This document shows positions 12,861 to 25,115 of a stretch of DNA of 64,000 bases, piece by piece. Positions within the stretch are counted from its first letter, which is position 1. Every line of letters begins with the position of its first letter. Both the position numbers and the translations under genes were made by a program. Below the pieces are notes generated by a model. That model was not told where the DNA came from and did not search any database. It saw only the letters and a list, made by a program, of their open reading frames with translations. Origin of the DNA: Diadophis punctatus similis (Eukaryota; Chordata; Lepidosauria; Squamata; Dipsadidae); assembly GCA_023053685.1 (NCBI GenBank), contig JALIGW010000021.1, forward strand, positions 11,995,698-12,059,697, read 5' to 3'.

Positions 12861-13865
12861 AACTCAAAGTGCTGCAAAGTCAGAACTCAGAACATGTGGA
12901 GAGACCTGGCCCATAACAGAATTGCCAAGAATCGGAATGAACAACATCATCAGCCTTTGAAATATGGCTCAGTCATTCTTCTCTAAACTCAGCCAACTCA
13001 GTCTACCAAATATGATGGGAAAAAGTGAAGGAGACAAACAAAAACACAAGAACCCTGGTCTGTGTGTATTTAAAAAAAAACATTATGTATAGAAGTTAGA
13101 ATTAGTCTTATCTAATTTTCTCTCCTTTATCATGTGATGTGTGCTTAGCCAGGAATAAATACGTTGAAAAGTATTTTTCTTCTTTTGAAGCTGAAAGAAG
13201 AAGGAATATTTGCAGTATCAGTGATGGAGAAGATTTCAATCAAAGATAAATCTCTGAATCTTTAGGGAGCTAAATATTTCACATTCCGTACGAGAACTGT
13301 GCGGTGTTCTTTTCATGATGCGTATGATATTTTGTTGATTAAGAAGCAGGGAAGGTGAGGTGAAGTGTTCTGTTTTCCTGGAAGGGAGTTATCTATTCAG
13401 CTCGTGATCAGGTGAACAGATAGCTGAGCAAGCTGCTTCTTTGCTTCACAAATTCAAATCTATCAAGTCGTGGTTTTAGCACCTATTTCATACAAAGTTG
13501 TCCAAGAATTTACACAAAAGAACAAGACAATCTGCCTCCATGGCAAACCAGTAACTGAAAAAAAGTTTCTGCCATTTCATTACTTAAGCCTTCTCCACCA
13601 CCCAAAACAACTTGAATTGGGAAGAAGGAATAACAAGAATGGATGGTGGTAGGTGCCGAACGAAATAGTTATGGAATACAGAAAAGAAGTATCTCTGATG
13701 TTCTTATCCAGTAGAACAAAATGTGAGGCTAGAACAATGGGAAAAGTGGAAATATTGCTTATTGTTGTTCTTAAAATTTAGGATATGGTTCCCAAAACTG
13801 TTTGGATATTTGTCCTCTAGCATATTCTCCCTTATTTTCAAAGTAGCTGATTTTTAATTTCTTTC
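12861..13865. other. unassigned sequence
   Basis: No gene or repeat is recognised. The 60-codon frame at 13470-13652 has no supporting features. Confidence 0.4.
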
Positions 13866-14025
13866 ATTCTGTTCTGTTCTGTTCTGTTCTGTTCTGTTCT
13901 GTTCTGTTCTGTTCTGTTCTACTCTACTCTACTCTACTCTACTCTACTCTACTCTACTCTACTCTACTCTACGCTACGCTACGCTACGCTACGCTACGCT
14001 ACTCTACTCTACTCCTGTTCTGTTC
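13866..14025. repeat. pentamer array with sequential unit variants
   Basis: (GTTCT)n changes to (ACTCT)n, then (ACGCT)n, then back to (ACTCT)n. Each block is homogeneous, so variants arose and then spread locally. It abuts the LINE end at 14030. Confidence 0.95.
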
Positions 14026-14029
14026 AAGT

Positions 14030-14230
14030 CTATTTATTTATTTATTTATTATTTATTATTTGGTTCTTCTATGCCACCCTACTCCCTAAGGACTCAGGGC
14101 GGCGTACAACATTTTAAGACAACACTAAACAATAAACTTATTTAAAAACAGTTTTAAATAAAAAATTCTATAACTGGTATGAAAAACGAAAACAAATATC
14201 ATCAACATAACAAATATAAACACAAATTAA
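14030..14230 (-). mobile_element. LINE 3' end with GCCGCCC-type hairpin
   Basis: It has a TATT-rich tail, then GCCACCCTACTCCC and CAGGGCGGCGTACAACATTTTA, matching the terminus at 560-610. Confidence 0.65.
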
Positions 14231-14659
14231 ATAACTTATAAGAAAATTAGCTATATTATATTAATGTATATGTATATTATGATACTACAAAACTAAAAAC
14301 ATATTATTTTTCTGTACTACTATCATTATTATTAATAATATTACTATCAATGTTATTACTATTGTATTATTATCAATGTTACTATTAACATTATTATTAT
14401 CACTACTGACTTATAATACATAATATAAAAATATAAGACAAAAAATCGAAAATTATATAAAAATAGATTGCTAATACATATTTGCCGTAAGATAAATCAT
14501 AGAGATCGACAGTTTTATAGCTGTATGCGCTTTTTATGTTTCGTATCACAGTACAACACAGTGGCTGGCCACTCCCTTTTAAGCAGTACCTTCTTATTCT
14601 CCAGCTAGTACTTAGTTTCCTGATTAGGTACTAACTCGAAGTACTTTCTAGAATCAGCC

Positions 14660-15148
14660 AGGGTCAATCAGCTATTGTGACAGATAAGTTGCAATCATAT
14701 TCCACCAGACTTGAAATATTGGGATTAGACAATTTACAACTATGTCGCCTTTGTTCTGATCTAAATGCAGTTCATAAAATCATATATCAAAACGTCCTTC
14801 CTGTCAATGAATACTTCAGCTTCAATCGCAACAATACACGAGCACACAATAGATTCAAACTCAATGTAAACCGCTCCAAACTTGACTGCAGAAAATACGA
14901 CTTTAGCAACAGAGTGATCAATGCCTGGAATGCATTATCTGACTCTGTGGTTGCTTCCCCAAACCCCAAAAACTTTAACCTTAGACTGTCTACAGTCGAC
15001 CTCTCCCCATTTCTAAGAGGTCTGTAAGGGGCATGCATACATAAGCGCACCACTGTGCTACTGTCCTATTGTCCTCTTTTATTGGTACTTTTTTTACTTA
15101 TGTTGTGTTTATACAAACAACTACTATCCTGTACATGTTTGACAAAAT

Positions 15149-15184
<36 letters not shown>

Positions 15185-15262
15185 ACAAACAAACAAACAA
15201 ACAAACAAACAAACAAACAAACAAACAAACAAACAAACAAACAAACAAACAAACAAACAAAT
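14660..15262 (+). mobile_element. CR1-superfamily LINE 3' end with AAAT/AAAC tail
   Basis: The plus frame 14677-15027 carries a non-LTR polymerase C-terminus, visible as NRFKLNVNRSKLDCRKYDFS followed by RVINAWNAL and a stop after FLRGL. The 3' UTR continues to a (AAAT)n then (AAAC)n tail at 15150-15261. Three further copies (25176, 33268, 35055) share the same end, so the family was active. This copy is 5'-truncated. Confidence 0.8.
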
Positions 15263-16015
15263 ATACTTAAAGGAGGGACAATAGAAAGTACCTTTTATTT
15301 TGCTGAAAGTTTCTCCCACCCCTCTTAAAAGCCTTTTCTAGTTTTAACTGAATTATTGTTTTCTCTCCAAAGAATAGGGATCCTCTCTCTTTCTGCATAA
15401 CTGTGATTTGTCTTTCATTGACTGAACTTACTAAACAGGGAAAAGAAATGTTGTGAGAAAGTTTGTGTCAACTGTTCCTCCCCGTGTTGAATATGAATGA
15501 AAAGGAAACCAAGAGTTTTATTTGTTTTGCTGAAGTTTGCTCATTCTTCATCTTCCCCCCCCCCTTTGTCAGGCTTCTCCAAGGCCCCAGACATTTTAAG
15601 ATCGACTATCAAAACCACATCAAGGTTTCTGCACTTCAGAGAGCAAGACAAATCCGCTGCCTCTAAGAATTCACACTTTAATTCCTCCCAATGTAAATAA
15701 GCCCGTTTAGAGAGCAATTTTCATCAGACCCGCCTTAGGAGATGAAAAGGCTTCCCTACCGTTCCCTGCTTGGTAGGAAATTCTGATAGTGATTTCCCCC
15801 ATCCCATCTCACCTATGATTTGCATATTAAAAACCAGTTCATTTGAATGGTAAGAGACAGGAGAAGAAAGTAGGAAGGCCAGGAGATGGAAAGACGTTGA
15901 GCAGAAGGATGTTACAAAATAAGTGACTACTGATCAAGGAGAATATGTGAAGTAATCAGGGTTGAAATGAAGGCTCCTTGGTGCTCTCTCTCTGAGCTTG
16001 GTGGTTTTCTTGCAG
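15263..16015. other. unassigned sequence
   Basis: No gene or known repeat is visible. A run of C occurs near 15556. Confidence 0.4.
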
Positions 16016-16020
16016 ATATC

Positions 16021-16706
16021 TTGCCTTCTTCTTCTTCTTCTTCTTCTTCTTCTTCTTCTTCTTCTTCTTCTTCTTCTTCTTCTTCTTCTTCTTCTTCTTC
16101 TTCTTCTTCCTTCTCCTCCTCTTCCTCCCCCTCCTCCCCCTCCCCCTCCTCCCCTTCTCCTCCTTCTTCTCCTTCTTCTCCTTCTTCTCCTCCTTCTTCT
16201 CCTTCTTCTCCTTCTCCTTCTCCTTCTCCTTCTCCTTCTCCTTCTCCTCCTCCTTCTCCTCCTCCTCCTCCTCCTCCTTCTTCTTCCCTTCTCCCTTCTC
16301 CTCCTCCTCCTCCTCTTCATCTTCTTCTTTTTCTTCCTCCTCCTTCCCCTTATTCCCTTCTCCTCCTCCTTCTCCTCTTCTTCTTCCTCTTTCTCCTCCT
16401 TCTCTTCTTCTCCTTCCTCCCCCCTCCTCTTCTTTTTCTCATTCTGCTTCCTCCTCCTCTTCTTCTTTTTGTTCCTGCTCCTCCTCCTCCTTCCCTGCTC
16501 CTCCTCCTCTTCTCCTCCTCCTCCTCCTTCCCTTCTCCCTCCTCCTCCTCCTCCTCCTCCTCCTCCTCCTCCTCCTCCTCCTCCTCCTCCTCCTCTTCTT
16601 CTTCTCCTCCTTCTCCTTCTCCTCCTCCTTCTCCTCCTCCCCTCCCCCTCCCTCCTCCCTCTTTCCTCGCCCCTCCCCCTCCCCCTCCTCTTCATATCCC
16701 TTCTAA
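16021..16706. repeat. 0.7 kb polypyrimidine CTT/CTC tract
   Basis: An almost uninterrupted pyrimidine strand of (CTT)n, (CTC)n and mixed hexamers. Frames of 250-320 codons on both strands (serine/proline/leucine on plus, arginine/glycine/glutamate on minus) are artefacts. The mirror-repeat content gives H-DNA (triplex) potential. Confidence 0.95.
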
Positions 16707-16805
16707 CACTGATGATGTTACCTAATGAAACATTTTCAAGAAAACAACTAAGCGCAGAGAGCACCAAGGACCCCACAAAACAATTGAGGCTATGGGAATC
16801 ACTGC

Positions 16806-16809
<4 letters not shown>

Positions 16810-16897
<88 letters not shown>

Positions 16898-16943
16898 CCT
16901 CCCTCCCTCCCTCCCTCTCCCTCTCTCCCTCACACACACACAT
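16810..16943. repeat. (CT)n then (CCCT)n microsatellite
   Basis: About 40 CT units followed by CCCT units and a short CA run. Confidence 0.95.
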
Positions 16944-16944
16944 C

Positions 16945-18015
16945 TAATCTGAATTTGAGATGAGAAAAACATCCATAGACGATTTACCTCTGACTGTTAA
17001 CTGAAGGAAGAAGAGCAAAAGAAAAAAAACAATCCTAGCTCTTATTAGATGGCTAGCTAATAAGGAGGAAAGAGAGAGCACATAGTTTATAGAGCTGTTA
17101 GATTAGGAAGTTTGGAATTTGGCAAATGGGCCCTGATCCTTCCCCCTAGAAAAAAACCAAGCCCTGTTCAAAAGTCTCCCTGAGTATTGATTTGAAGCTG
17201 GTGGTAGGGGGGGTGAAGCATGAGAGTTGTGCTCCAAACCAGCTTGTTCAAACACAAAGAAAGAAAAAAAGAAAAGAAAAGGACGGCTGGAAAGAGAAAA
17301 TTTCCAGGGACCAAGATCTGAAATATTGATTCAGTCACATTAATTGAATTTTTGCCTCCAGAAGTGATTACAAAAATGTTGCTCCAATATTAATTTGTAT
17401 CTGCTTTAGATAAGATTAACATTAATTTCTTCGCCAGTCCCCATTACGGCTTTATTATTCATTAGCATCGCTTGTTGCTAGTGCAGGAGACCTTGATGAA
17501 TCATGTTTATTCATAGGCTAACCTTTTTAAATAATTCCAGCATCTTTCTAACAGAAACCCTTCCTGGCATGGTGAATATATTGGCTTTGTTTCATTATTC
17601 AGCCCTTGTGCTGGGTCCTGTTTGCCATGCTGAACTGAATCGGATTTTTTTTCCCTCTGCATTGCTCTTTTTTTTTCCTTCCTTCTTCTTTTTCCTATTG
17701 ACTCCAGTCCTTCAACACAGTTCTGCTTGTATGGATATCCCAAATTTTCACAACATCTAGAAGGTGATTATTGATTTACATCCCGGAGCAAGTTCTAACT
17801 AGTCCTGTGCTTTCATTTGTTGCCTTTGAACTGTTCACTTGAATATTTGAGATGGTTTGCAGCAGCTCCCCTAGAGATGACATTTTACTTCTTCAGAAGG
17901 CATGTGAACCTTGATTTTCCAAATAAATGGTGTCCAAGAAAAGAAAACAATGTTTAGTGATAACTCTTACTGTGATACTATTACCCTCTTTCCTTGCTAA
18001 GCATGAAACTTCTTA
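16945..18015. other. repeat-free sequence, possible conserved noncoding element
   Basis: No transposon is recognised. The stretch 17340-17560 is AT-rich with several TAAT/ATTA cores (for example TTCATTAGCATC) and no microsatellite, the look of a developmental conserved noncoding element. This is a guess from composition only. Confidence 0.3.
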
Positions 18016-18018
18016 GAG

Positions 18019-18293
18019 TCTCTCTCTCATCCATCCATCCATCCATCATCTGTCCGTCCGTCTGTCCGTCCGTCCGTCCGTCCATCCATCCATCCATCCA
18101 TCCACCCACCTACCTACCTACCTACCTACCTACTACCTACCTACCATCTCTCTATATCATCTGTCATCTAGCTAGCTAGATAGCTATGTCTGTCATCTAT
18201 CAACCATCTATTTATATCTTATCTTATCTTATCTTATCTTATCTTATCTTATCTTATCTTATCTTATCTTATCTTATCTTATCTTATCTTATC

Positions 18294-18326
<33 letters not shown>

Positions 18327-18658
18327 CCTACCTACCTACCTACCTACCTACCTACCTACCTACCATCTCTCTATATCATCTGTCATCTAGCTAGCTATGT
18401 CTGTCATCTATCAACCATCTATTTATATCTTATCTTATCTTATCTTATCTTATCTTATCTTATCTTATCTTATCTTATCTTATCTTATCTTATCTTATCT
18501 TATCTTATCTTATCTTATCATCTATCTATCTATCTATCTATCTACCTACTTACCTATCTACCTATCTACCTACCTACCATCTCTCTATAGCATCTGTCAT
18601 CTAGCTAGATAGCTAGCTAATCTGTCTGTCATCTATCAACCATCTATTTATATCTTAT

Positions 18659-18690
<32 letters not shown>

Positions 18691-18747
18691 TATCTTATCT
18701 TATCTTATCTTATCTTATCTTATCTTATCTTATCTTATCTTATCTTA

Positions 18748-18806
<59 letters not shown>

Positions 18807-18930
18807 ATCTATCATCTATCATCTATCATCTATCATCTATCATCTATCATCTATCTATTACCATTGTATCTATTATTTGTCTGTTGTCTGTCTATCTGTC
18901 TATCATTTTATCTATTATCTTCCCATCCAG
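18019..18930. repeat. composite TATC/TTATC/CTAC array with about 215-bp period
   Basis: Blocks of (CCAT)n, (CCGT)n, (CTAC)n, (TTATC)n and (TATC)n. A spacer starting CCATCTCTCTATATCATCTG recurs near 18363 and, with one change, near 18578. The first occurrence is near 18143. This gives a higher-order period of about 215-220 bases. The TATC runs are the complement of GATA and so are Bkm-like. Confidence 0.95.
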
Positions 18931-19454
18931 CCATCATCTATCATGAATGTAACAAAGAATTGTTTTCACAAGATAGCCATTCATGAAAGCCTACATGGTG
19001 ATGCTTTATGATACCTTTTTCTTAGAAGTATATATTTCATAAACCAGCCTCAAGATCTCCTAAGCCAATCTTATGGCAATAAGTAAAAGTTCAACAAGAA
19101 TGTAACAAAGGTTTGCAAATGGCTGATTTCTTTTTTGAATTTCCCTAAAAGCCATTAATTTGGACCATGGAGGAATACCTTCACATGCTTCCATGCATTT
19201 CTTTAAGCTCTGAAATGCATGGTGAATGCACCTTTGTTTCCCCTTATTCCTCCCCTTTTCTCTGCTTCTGTTCTCTGTTTTAAAATAGCATTTTAAACGT
19301 GCTTGGGAGGAAGAAGCAATTTCCCACCCTCTGGGCATATTTTAAACCAAATTTCATATTCATCTCCCGTATGCTGTAGAATCATTGTGATTATCAGAAT
19401 CAAATAGATGTGCCTTTGTTCCTTCACAATAAAGATAATTATGTGGCAATAAAC
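18931..19454. other. unassigned sequence
   Basis: No gene or repeat is recognised. The 92-codon minus frame at 19060-19338 is unsupported. Confidence 0.4.
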
Positions 19455-20061
19455 AGAGCTGGGAAGGAAGGAAGGGAGGAAGGGAGGAAGGGAGGAAGGA
19501 AGGAAGGAAGGGAAGGAAGGAAGGAAGGAAAAGGAAAGGGGAGGGAAGGGAAGGGGAGGGAGGGAGGGAGGAAAGGGAAAGAGAAGGTGAGGGAGAGAGG
19601 GAAGAAGGAAGGAGGGAAGGAGGGAAGGAAGGAAGGAAAAGGAAAGAGAAGAAGGAAAGGAAGGAAAGGAAGGAAGGAAGGAAGGAAGGGAAGGAAGGAA
19701 GGAAGGAAGGAAGAAAGGAAGGAAGGAAAGGAAAGGAAGGAAAAGGAACGAGAAGGGAAGGGAGGGAGGAAAGGGAAAGGGAAGGGGAAGGAGAGAGAGA
19801 AGAAGGAGGGGAGGGAAGGAGGAAAAAGAAATGGAAGGGAAGGAAGGGAGGGAGGGAGGGAGAAAGGGAGGGAGGGAAGGAAAAGGGAAGAGAAGGGGAG
19901 AGAGGGAGGAAAGGGAAAGAGAAGGGAAGGGAGGGAGGGAGAGAGGAAGGAAGGGAGGGAATGAAGGAAAAGGAAAGAGAAGGGAAGGGAGGAGGGAGGA
20001 AAGGGAAAGAGAAGGGGGAGGGAGAGAGAGAAGAAGGAAGGAAGGAAGGAGGGAGGGAGAG
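19455..20061. repeat. 0.6 kb polypurine GGAA/GGGA tract
   Basis: An irregular purine-only strand of GGAA, GGGA and GAAAG units. The 245-codon minus frame (proline/serine/phenylalanine) and the lysine/glycine-rich plus frames are artefacts. Confidence 0.95.
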
Positions 20062-20489
20062 TTTAGCTCTGAAAAGTGGAGTTACAGACTTTTCCAAATA
20101 TCTGAAATGATCTCACCTAGAAGACAGCCAAGACCTTTGCAGAGTACTAAATGCTGCCCTCCCACTTCTAAGGTGTTTGGGCAGAAGTTAGAGCTATATC
20201 TGTTGAGAAGGCTTTAATTTAATTTCTCACACTGAACAGGGAGTTGAAATCAGTGATAGCTCCTTCCAACTCCGTGATTTTAGTGTCTGTTTGCTTTAAA
20301 AATAAAAGAAAAAAAAAGCGACACTGCCTAGCCAGGTCATCTTTCGCAGGCCAGGAATTGAAGGGGGCGGAGAAGGGATAGAAAGATTGTGTACTCTAGC
20401 AAGGAGCTTCAACCAGGGAAGAGCCAATCATTCTCCCAAATCAGCCTGAATTCTTACACTGAATTCCAGTCTCAGCGATAACCCCAGAT
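20062..20489. other. unassigned sequence
   Basis: No supported feature. Confidence 0.4.
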
Positions 20490-20744
20490 CAGAGGTGGGT
20501 TTCAGCAGGTTCTGACCAGTTCTGGAGAACTGGAAGTGGAAATTTTGAGTAGTTTGGAGAACCGGTAAATACCACCTCTGACTGGCTCCGCCCCCATTTA
20601 TTCTCTGCCTCCCGAGTCCCAGCTGATCGGGAGGAAATAGGGATTTTGCAGTATCCTTCCCCTGCCACGCCCACCAAGTCACACCATACCCACCAAGCCA
20701 CACCCACAGAACCGGTAGTAAAAAAAATGTGAAACCTACCACTG
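20490..20744 (+). mobile_element. non-autonomous hAT element, relative of 4505
   Basis: It runs from CAGAGGTGGG to CCTACCACTG, flanked by CCCCAGAT and TCCCAGAT (7 of 8 match). It carries one copy of the AAATTTTGAGTAGTTTGGAG unit that is amplified at 4549-4710, and the shared interior CCTGCCACGCCCACCAAG. Confidence 0.82.
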
Positions 20745-21165
20745 TCCCAGATTGGTTTAACTCAACTCTCAAACCAGGAAGATAATAAGGAAGCCAGGAA
20801 ACAAACGCCTCTAAATTCAGCCTCAATCTGCTGCCCACCTTCTCCCGTGCCAAAGGTAGCAATCACGACACTTGTGATTGCTGTGACAGCACAGAAGCTT
20901 CAGCCTCCAACTTCCCTCACAATCTGCTTACTATGCCACTCTAATTTTTACTCTCTATTTCAGCTTTGGATTGGCCCTGCCTTTAGCACTTTCACTGACA
21001 GGTGGGGAACAATAATAGATTATTAGTCAAGGGACGACAGGTGCAACCAGCCCAAGGAAGTGGGTAGAAGTCCAATGGCTTCCAGAGTTATCAATATTAT
21101 CCTTAATTGGGGGTATATTCAAGATCTGCCCCATTTTTAAAGTTATAATTTTCAAATCCTCATCA

Positions 21166-21169
<4 letters not shown>
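20745..21169. other. unassigned sequence
   Basis: No supported feature. Confidence 0.4.

Positions 21170-21246
<77 letters not shown>
21170..21246. repeat. (CT)n microsatellite
   Basis: About 37 uninterrupted dinucleotide units. Confidence 0.97.
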
Positions 21247-21247
<1 letters not shown>

Positions 21248-21512
21248 TCCCTCATTTGGTTTTTTTTTTAAATTGCAAATTTAGACAATTAGAAAACCAT
21301 GAGAAGGAAGAAAAATCTGTCTATCTCTCTCCATTGTGTCCCAAAATCATAGGTTCCTTGCTCACCAAGAAAGAAGGCTAAAATGTGTAGAGGGAACTCT
21401 TCTCAGATTGACTCAAAGGAGGAACATAAATAGGGTCTTCATACCATATCCAGGGCTACTTGCTGTTCTGCTTTATCGAAAGATTGGGGACATGTAGAAA
21501 CATGTAGAAACA

Positions 21513-21866
21513 CCCCGGGGCGCGGTAGCTCAGTGGCTAAGATGCTGAGCTTATCGATCAGAAAGGTCGGCAGTTCGGCGGTTCGAACCCCTAGCAGCGC
21601 TTAACGGAGTGAGCTCCCATTACTTGTCCCAGCTTCTGCCAATCTAGCATTTCGAAAGCACGTAAAAAATGCAAGTAGAAAAATAGGGACCACTTTGGTG
21701 TGAAGGTAACAGCATTCCATGCACCTTTGGCATTTAGTCATGCCGGCCACATAACCACAGAGATGTCGTCGGACAGCGCTGGCTCTTTGGCTTTGAAACG
21801 GAGATGAGCACCACTCCCTAGAGTCGGGAATGGCTAGCTCATATGTACGAAGGGAACCTTACCTTT
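21513..21866 (+). mobile_element. Sauria-type SINE with BovB-like tail
   Basis: The tRNA-derived head has box A TAGCTCAGTGG and box B GGTTCGAACCCC (near 21579). The 3' half (GATGTCGTCGGACAGCGCTG and GGGAACCTTACCTTTT) matches my memory of the squamate Sauria SINE, whose tail is shared with BovB LINEs. An 8-base duplication TAGAAACA flanks it (21505-21512, 21867-21874). It is nearly full length. Confidence 0.88.
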
Positions 21867-21874
21867 TAGAAACA

Positions 21875-22471
21875 AATAAAATTTGCAAATTAAAGTTTAA
21901 CTCATTTCTGCCTATTGCATGTCCACACAATTCAAGATCTAGCCAGGATAGAATAGAATTCCAAAAGATTTCAGGTCGGAAATTCTGAATTATGATTTCT
22001 AAGTACTATAGATAATACCCAATTCTGTAACTCTCAATAAGATTCAACAGCTGCCATTGTGGTTGCCTTCTCATGTTTCCTACAATGTGGGTGTCATCAC
22101 AATTGCCTACATAGAAACCATCGTGACACACTTCCTATTTTGAGAGTTGTTTGAAAACCATCTCCCTTTTATTAGAAGTCTTCATTCCATATACTCTATT
22201 TGCTGAAATATTCCAAAACAAAATCTTCTTGTCTTTCTACTTTTACTGAATGTTTCATTTTTCATCCATTGACCTTTCATACCTTCACAAAATCCATGGG
22301 AGTAGCAGTACAAGAACCGAATATTATAGTCAGGGCAATTGTCTGTGGAATTTAGAAGCCAGATCATGTAATCTGGAAATGAAGATTGTGTAGGACTGCA
22401 AGAACTTCATAGCAGCCCATCATCCTCAGGATCCCGCATGGGATGGGATGGAGAAGTAAAAATCTGGGTTA
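21875..22471. other. unassigned sequence
   Basis: No supported feature. Confidence 0.4.
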
Positions 22472-23492
22472 CCATATTTTTCGGAGTATAAGACACACCG
22501 AAGTATAAGATGCACCTTAGTTTTGGGGGAGGAAAACAAGGAAAAAAGGCCTCTGCCTCCAAGCAATCTGGAGCAAACAATCCTAACAGCAAACAGCAAA
22601 TAGCACAGATGATATGCACTGTTTGCTGTGTATTTCTGTGCATGTGTGCTTGACCCATAGAAATAGCAAAGAATTGGAGAAATGGACATTATGCCAGAAA
22701 GTTTTCTTAAATGTAGTCACACTAACTCCTCCCAATTATTTAAATAGATCTACTCCAAGGTAACTAAACTCTAATACTAAACAGGACACTGTTACATTTC
22801 ATACTATACTTGTACAGAGCTGTTAAAATTAATTAAAATCTCTGGAAGTATACATTATTCTTTATTATTTAAAAGAAGATACAATAGCATTGGGCCTCTT
22901 CAGAGCAAGCATTTATTTTAAAAAGCTTCTTTATTTTGTTAAATTGTCTAGATTTACAGGGATCTCCAACCTTGGCAACTTTAAGACTTGTGGACTTCAA
23001 CTCCCAGAATTCCACAGCCAGCAAAGCTAACAAAGCTGGCTGTTGAATTCTGGGAGTTGAAGTCCACAAGTCTTAAAGTTGCCCCTGGCTCTAGAACAAT
23101 AATAAAGCAGTCTTTAAAAAATAAGTCGAATAATTTGAACATTCTACAGACATTTATAGCTATTCACTTACCCCCTTCCATCCAGTTCAGCAAAAATAAA
23201 AACCTGCGTGTCTAATCTCTACCAGCTTTTTGCCTCTTTGCAGTTAGTTTCACTTTCATTTTTCCACGTGGCAAACCTAATCAGCTGTTCGTTGGGAAAC
23301 TGCTACTGACTTGCTTGGCTTTCCAGGCTCTTCCCTCTTTCCTGCAAGCAGGTAAATTGCTGGAAGACAGAGGCCAAAGGGTGGGGGTGGCTGGGTGGGT
23401 GGGTGGGGCTACATTCGGTGTATAAGATGCACCCAAGTTTTCACCCTCTTTTGGGGGGAAAAAAGGTGCGTCTTATACTCCGAAAAATACGG
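22472..23492. mobile_element. TA-flanked TIR element, copy 2, with nested MITE
   Basis: The termini CCATATTTTTCGGAGTATAA and the matching TTATACTCCGAAAAATACGG are flanked by TA. At about 1 kb it is the longest copy here. It contains the palindromic hAT-like MITE at 22957-23087. No transposase frame is visible. Confidence 0.78.
22957..23087. mobile_element. palindromic hAT-like MITE, nested
   Basis: Inverted arms share the core GACTTCAACTCCCAGAATTC with the element at 5543. The arms have diverged and the right terminus is altered (GTTGCCCCTG). It lies wholly within the TIR element, so it inserted later or was carried by it. Confidence 0.75.
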
Positions 23493-24328
23493 TAATATAG
23501 ACACAGGTTGGATAAAAAGCTAGCATATGGATTTGGACAATATAGTTCCAATGTGAATATCCGATATAAACCAGTGATTATTAGTGTTCCTTTATTCAGT
23601 ATATTAAATATGCATGCATGTCTTAGATCTTTATTTAAGTGACCAATCAGTGTGACTACACCTTTCAACGTTTGTTTGGGGTTGAGTTATTGGGAACTTC
23701 TGTTTATTTATTTATCCAATTTGCATTGACAAACGCAAAATACATTTTTGTGGCATTGAACCTCTCTTTCTCCCAATCCAGAATGCAACTCATACTGTCA
23801 ACAGCCTTTTATTATCAGTTTCTATTGATGCTGATATAAACACTAGCTTTGAACACCAACCTCCCACGGTCTTCAGAACACACGTTTGTTTCCACTTCCT
23901 TTGACTTCCACGGCAGGCAACAAAGCTAGATAAAAATGCGAAGCAGTTGTTCCCACTTGCACAGAAAATCTTTTGTTTGGGTCTGCCCCTCCCCACCTTT
24001 TCCCTCCCCCCTTTAAAAATATTAAATGCGAAAGAGGACAGAGAGAGACAAAAGCACAGCTAATCGAACAAATTACACCGACCTCCTTGGTGATCTTGAA
24101 ATGATTCATACAAAAAATATATTCCTCCTACAGATCTAATAACATTATTAATTCTGTTGGCTTCCGATAACAGAAGTCAAATTATATCAATGCCATTCAT
24201 TTTGCCTTTTATCCTCTAAGCATGCCTTACTGTATAGGAAAGGGGAAAGCTTGAATACCAGCAACAAAAAAATTGCTTGAATTGTATCATTAATAATGAG
24301 ATGCACAAAATTATTTAACTTATTAAGG
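23493..24328. other. unassigned sequence
   Basis: No supported gene. 23840-24180 lacks repeats. Confidence 0.4.
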
Positions 24329-24329
24329 C

Positions 24330-24406
<77 letters not shown>

Positions 24407-24435
24407 CCTCCCTCCCTCCCTCCCTCCCTCCCTCC
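24329..24435. repeat. (CT)n-(CCCT)n microsatellite
   Basis: CT units pass into CCCT units, the same order as at 16810-16943. Confidence 0.95.
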
Positions 24436-24537
24436 CTTGCCCCGCCCCTGCCCCTCTCCCTCTCATTTTCCCCCAAATTCCCAAAAGGTTGATCTAGGTT
24501 ATGTTGGTTAGATGACACCATGACACTGATGACACCA

Positions 24538-24775
24538 ATACCATGGTGGCACAGTGGTTAGAGTGCGGTACTGCAGGCTACTTCTGCTGACTGCAATTTG
24601 GCAGTTCGAATTTCACCAGCTCAAGGTTGACTCAGCCTTCCATCCTTCCGTGGTGGGTAAAATGAGGACCCAGATTGTTGGGGGCAATATGCTGACTCTG
24701 TAAACCGCTTAGAGAGGGCTGTAAAGCACTATGAAGTGGTATATAAGTCTAAGTGCTATTGCTGTTGCTAATACT
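24538..24775 (+). mobile_element. tRNA-derived SINE (MIR/L2-tailed family), full length
   Basis: The head CCATGGTGGCACAGTGG, body AAAATGAGGACCCAGATTG and L2-like tail TATATAAGTCTAAGTGC are all present. Confidence 0.87.
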
Positions 24776-25112
24776 CAAGCTTTCTCAGACCACATAACAT
24801 AGTTTCTCCTCTTACAACTTCCTTCCTTCATCCCATCCATCCATCCATCTTATCTGTTTCATTTTCCTACGTTTAGTATGCTCTCCTTTAAACCTTCAAC
24901 CTTACTGTTATTTTGCTCAACATCATAATGGAAAGAATATTCTATCTGCCTCTAACCTATTCCCAAACATCTTTCATTTCACTCTTTTTATGAAGACTTC
25001 GTATTTTACTGACAGTCACCTGAATTTTGTGTCATTTTTTTTTAAGTTTGCTGAAATTCCTGGATCCAAGCCATCATTTTTTTGGAAGCACTTCATTTAG
25101 AATGAAGAATAT
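24776..25112. other. unassigned sequence
   Basis: A short CATC run near 24833-24848; otherwise nothing is recognised. Confidence 0.4.
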
Positions 25113-25115
25113 TTA

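Noticed and set aside
15934..16963. Frames of 252-321 codons on both strands
   Set aside because: All are products of the polypyrimidine tract; simultaneous long frames on both strands are expected from trinucleotide repeats.
18019..18930. CRISPR-like array of regularly spaced repeats
   Set aside because: The spacers are themselves microsatellites and the organism is a vertebrate; this is a higher-order tandem array.
21513..21600. tRNA gene
   Set aside because: Box A and box B are present, but the cloverleaf is imperfect and the sequence continues into a SINE body and BovB-like tail.
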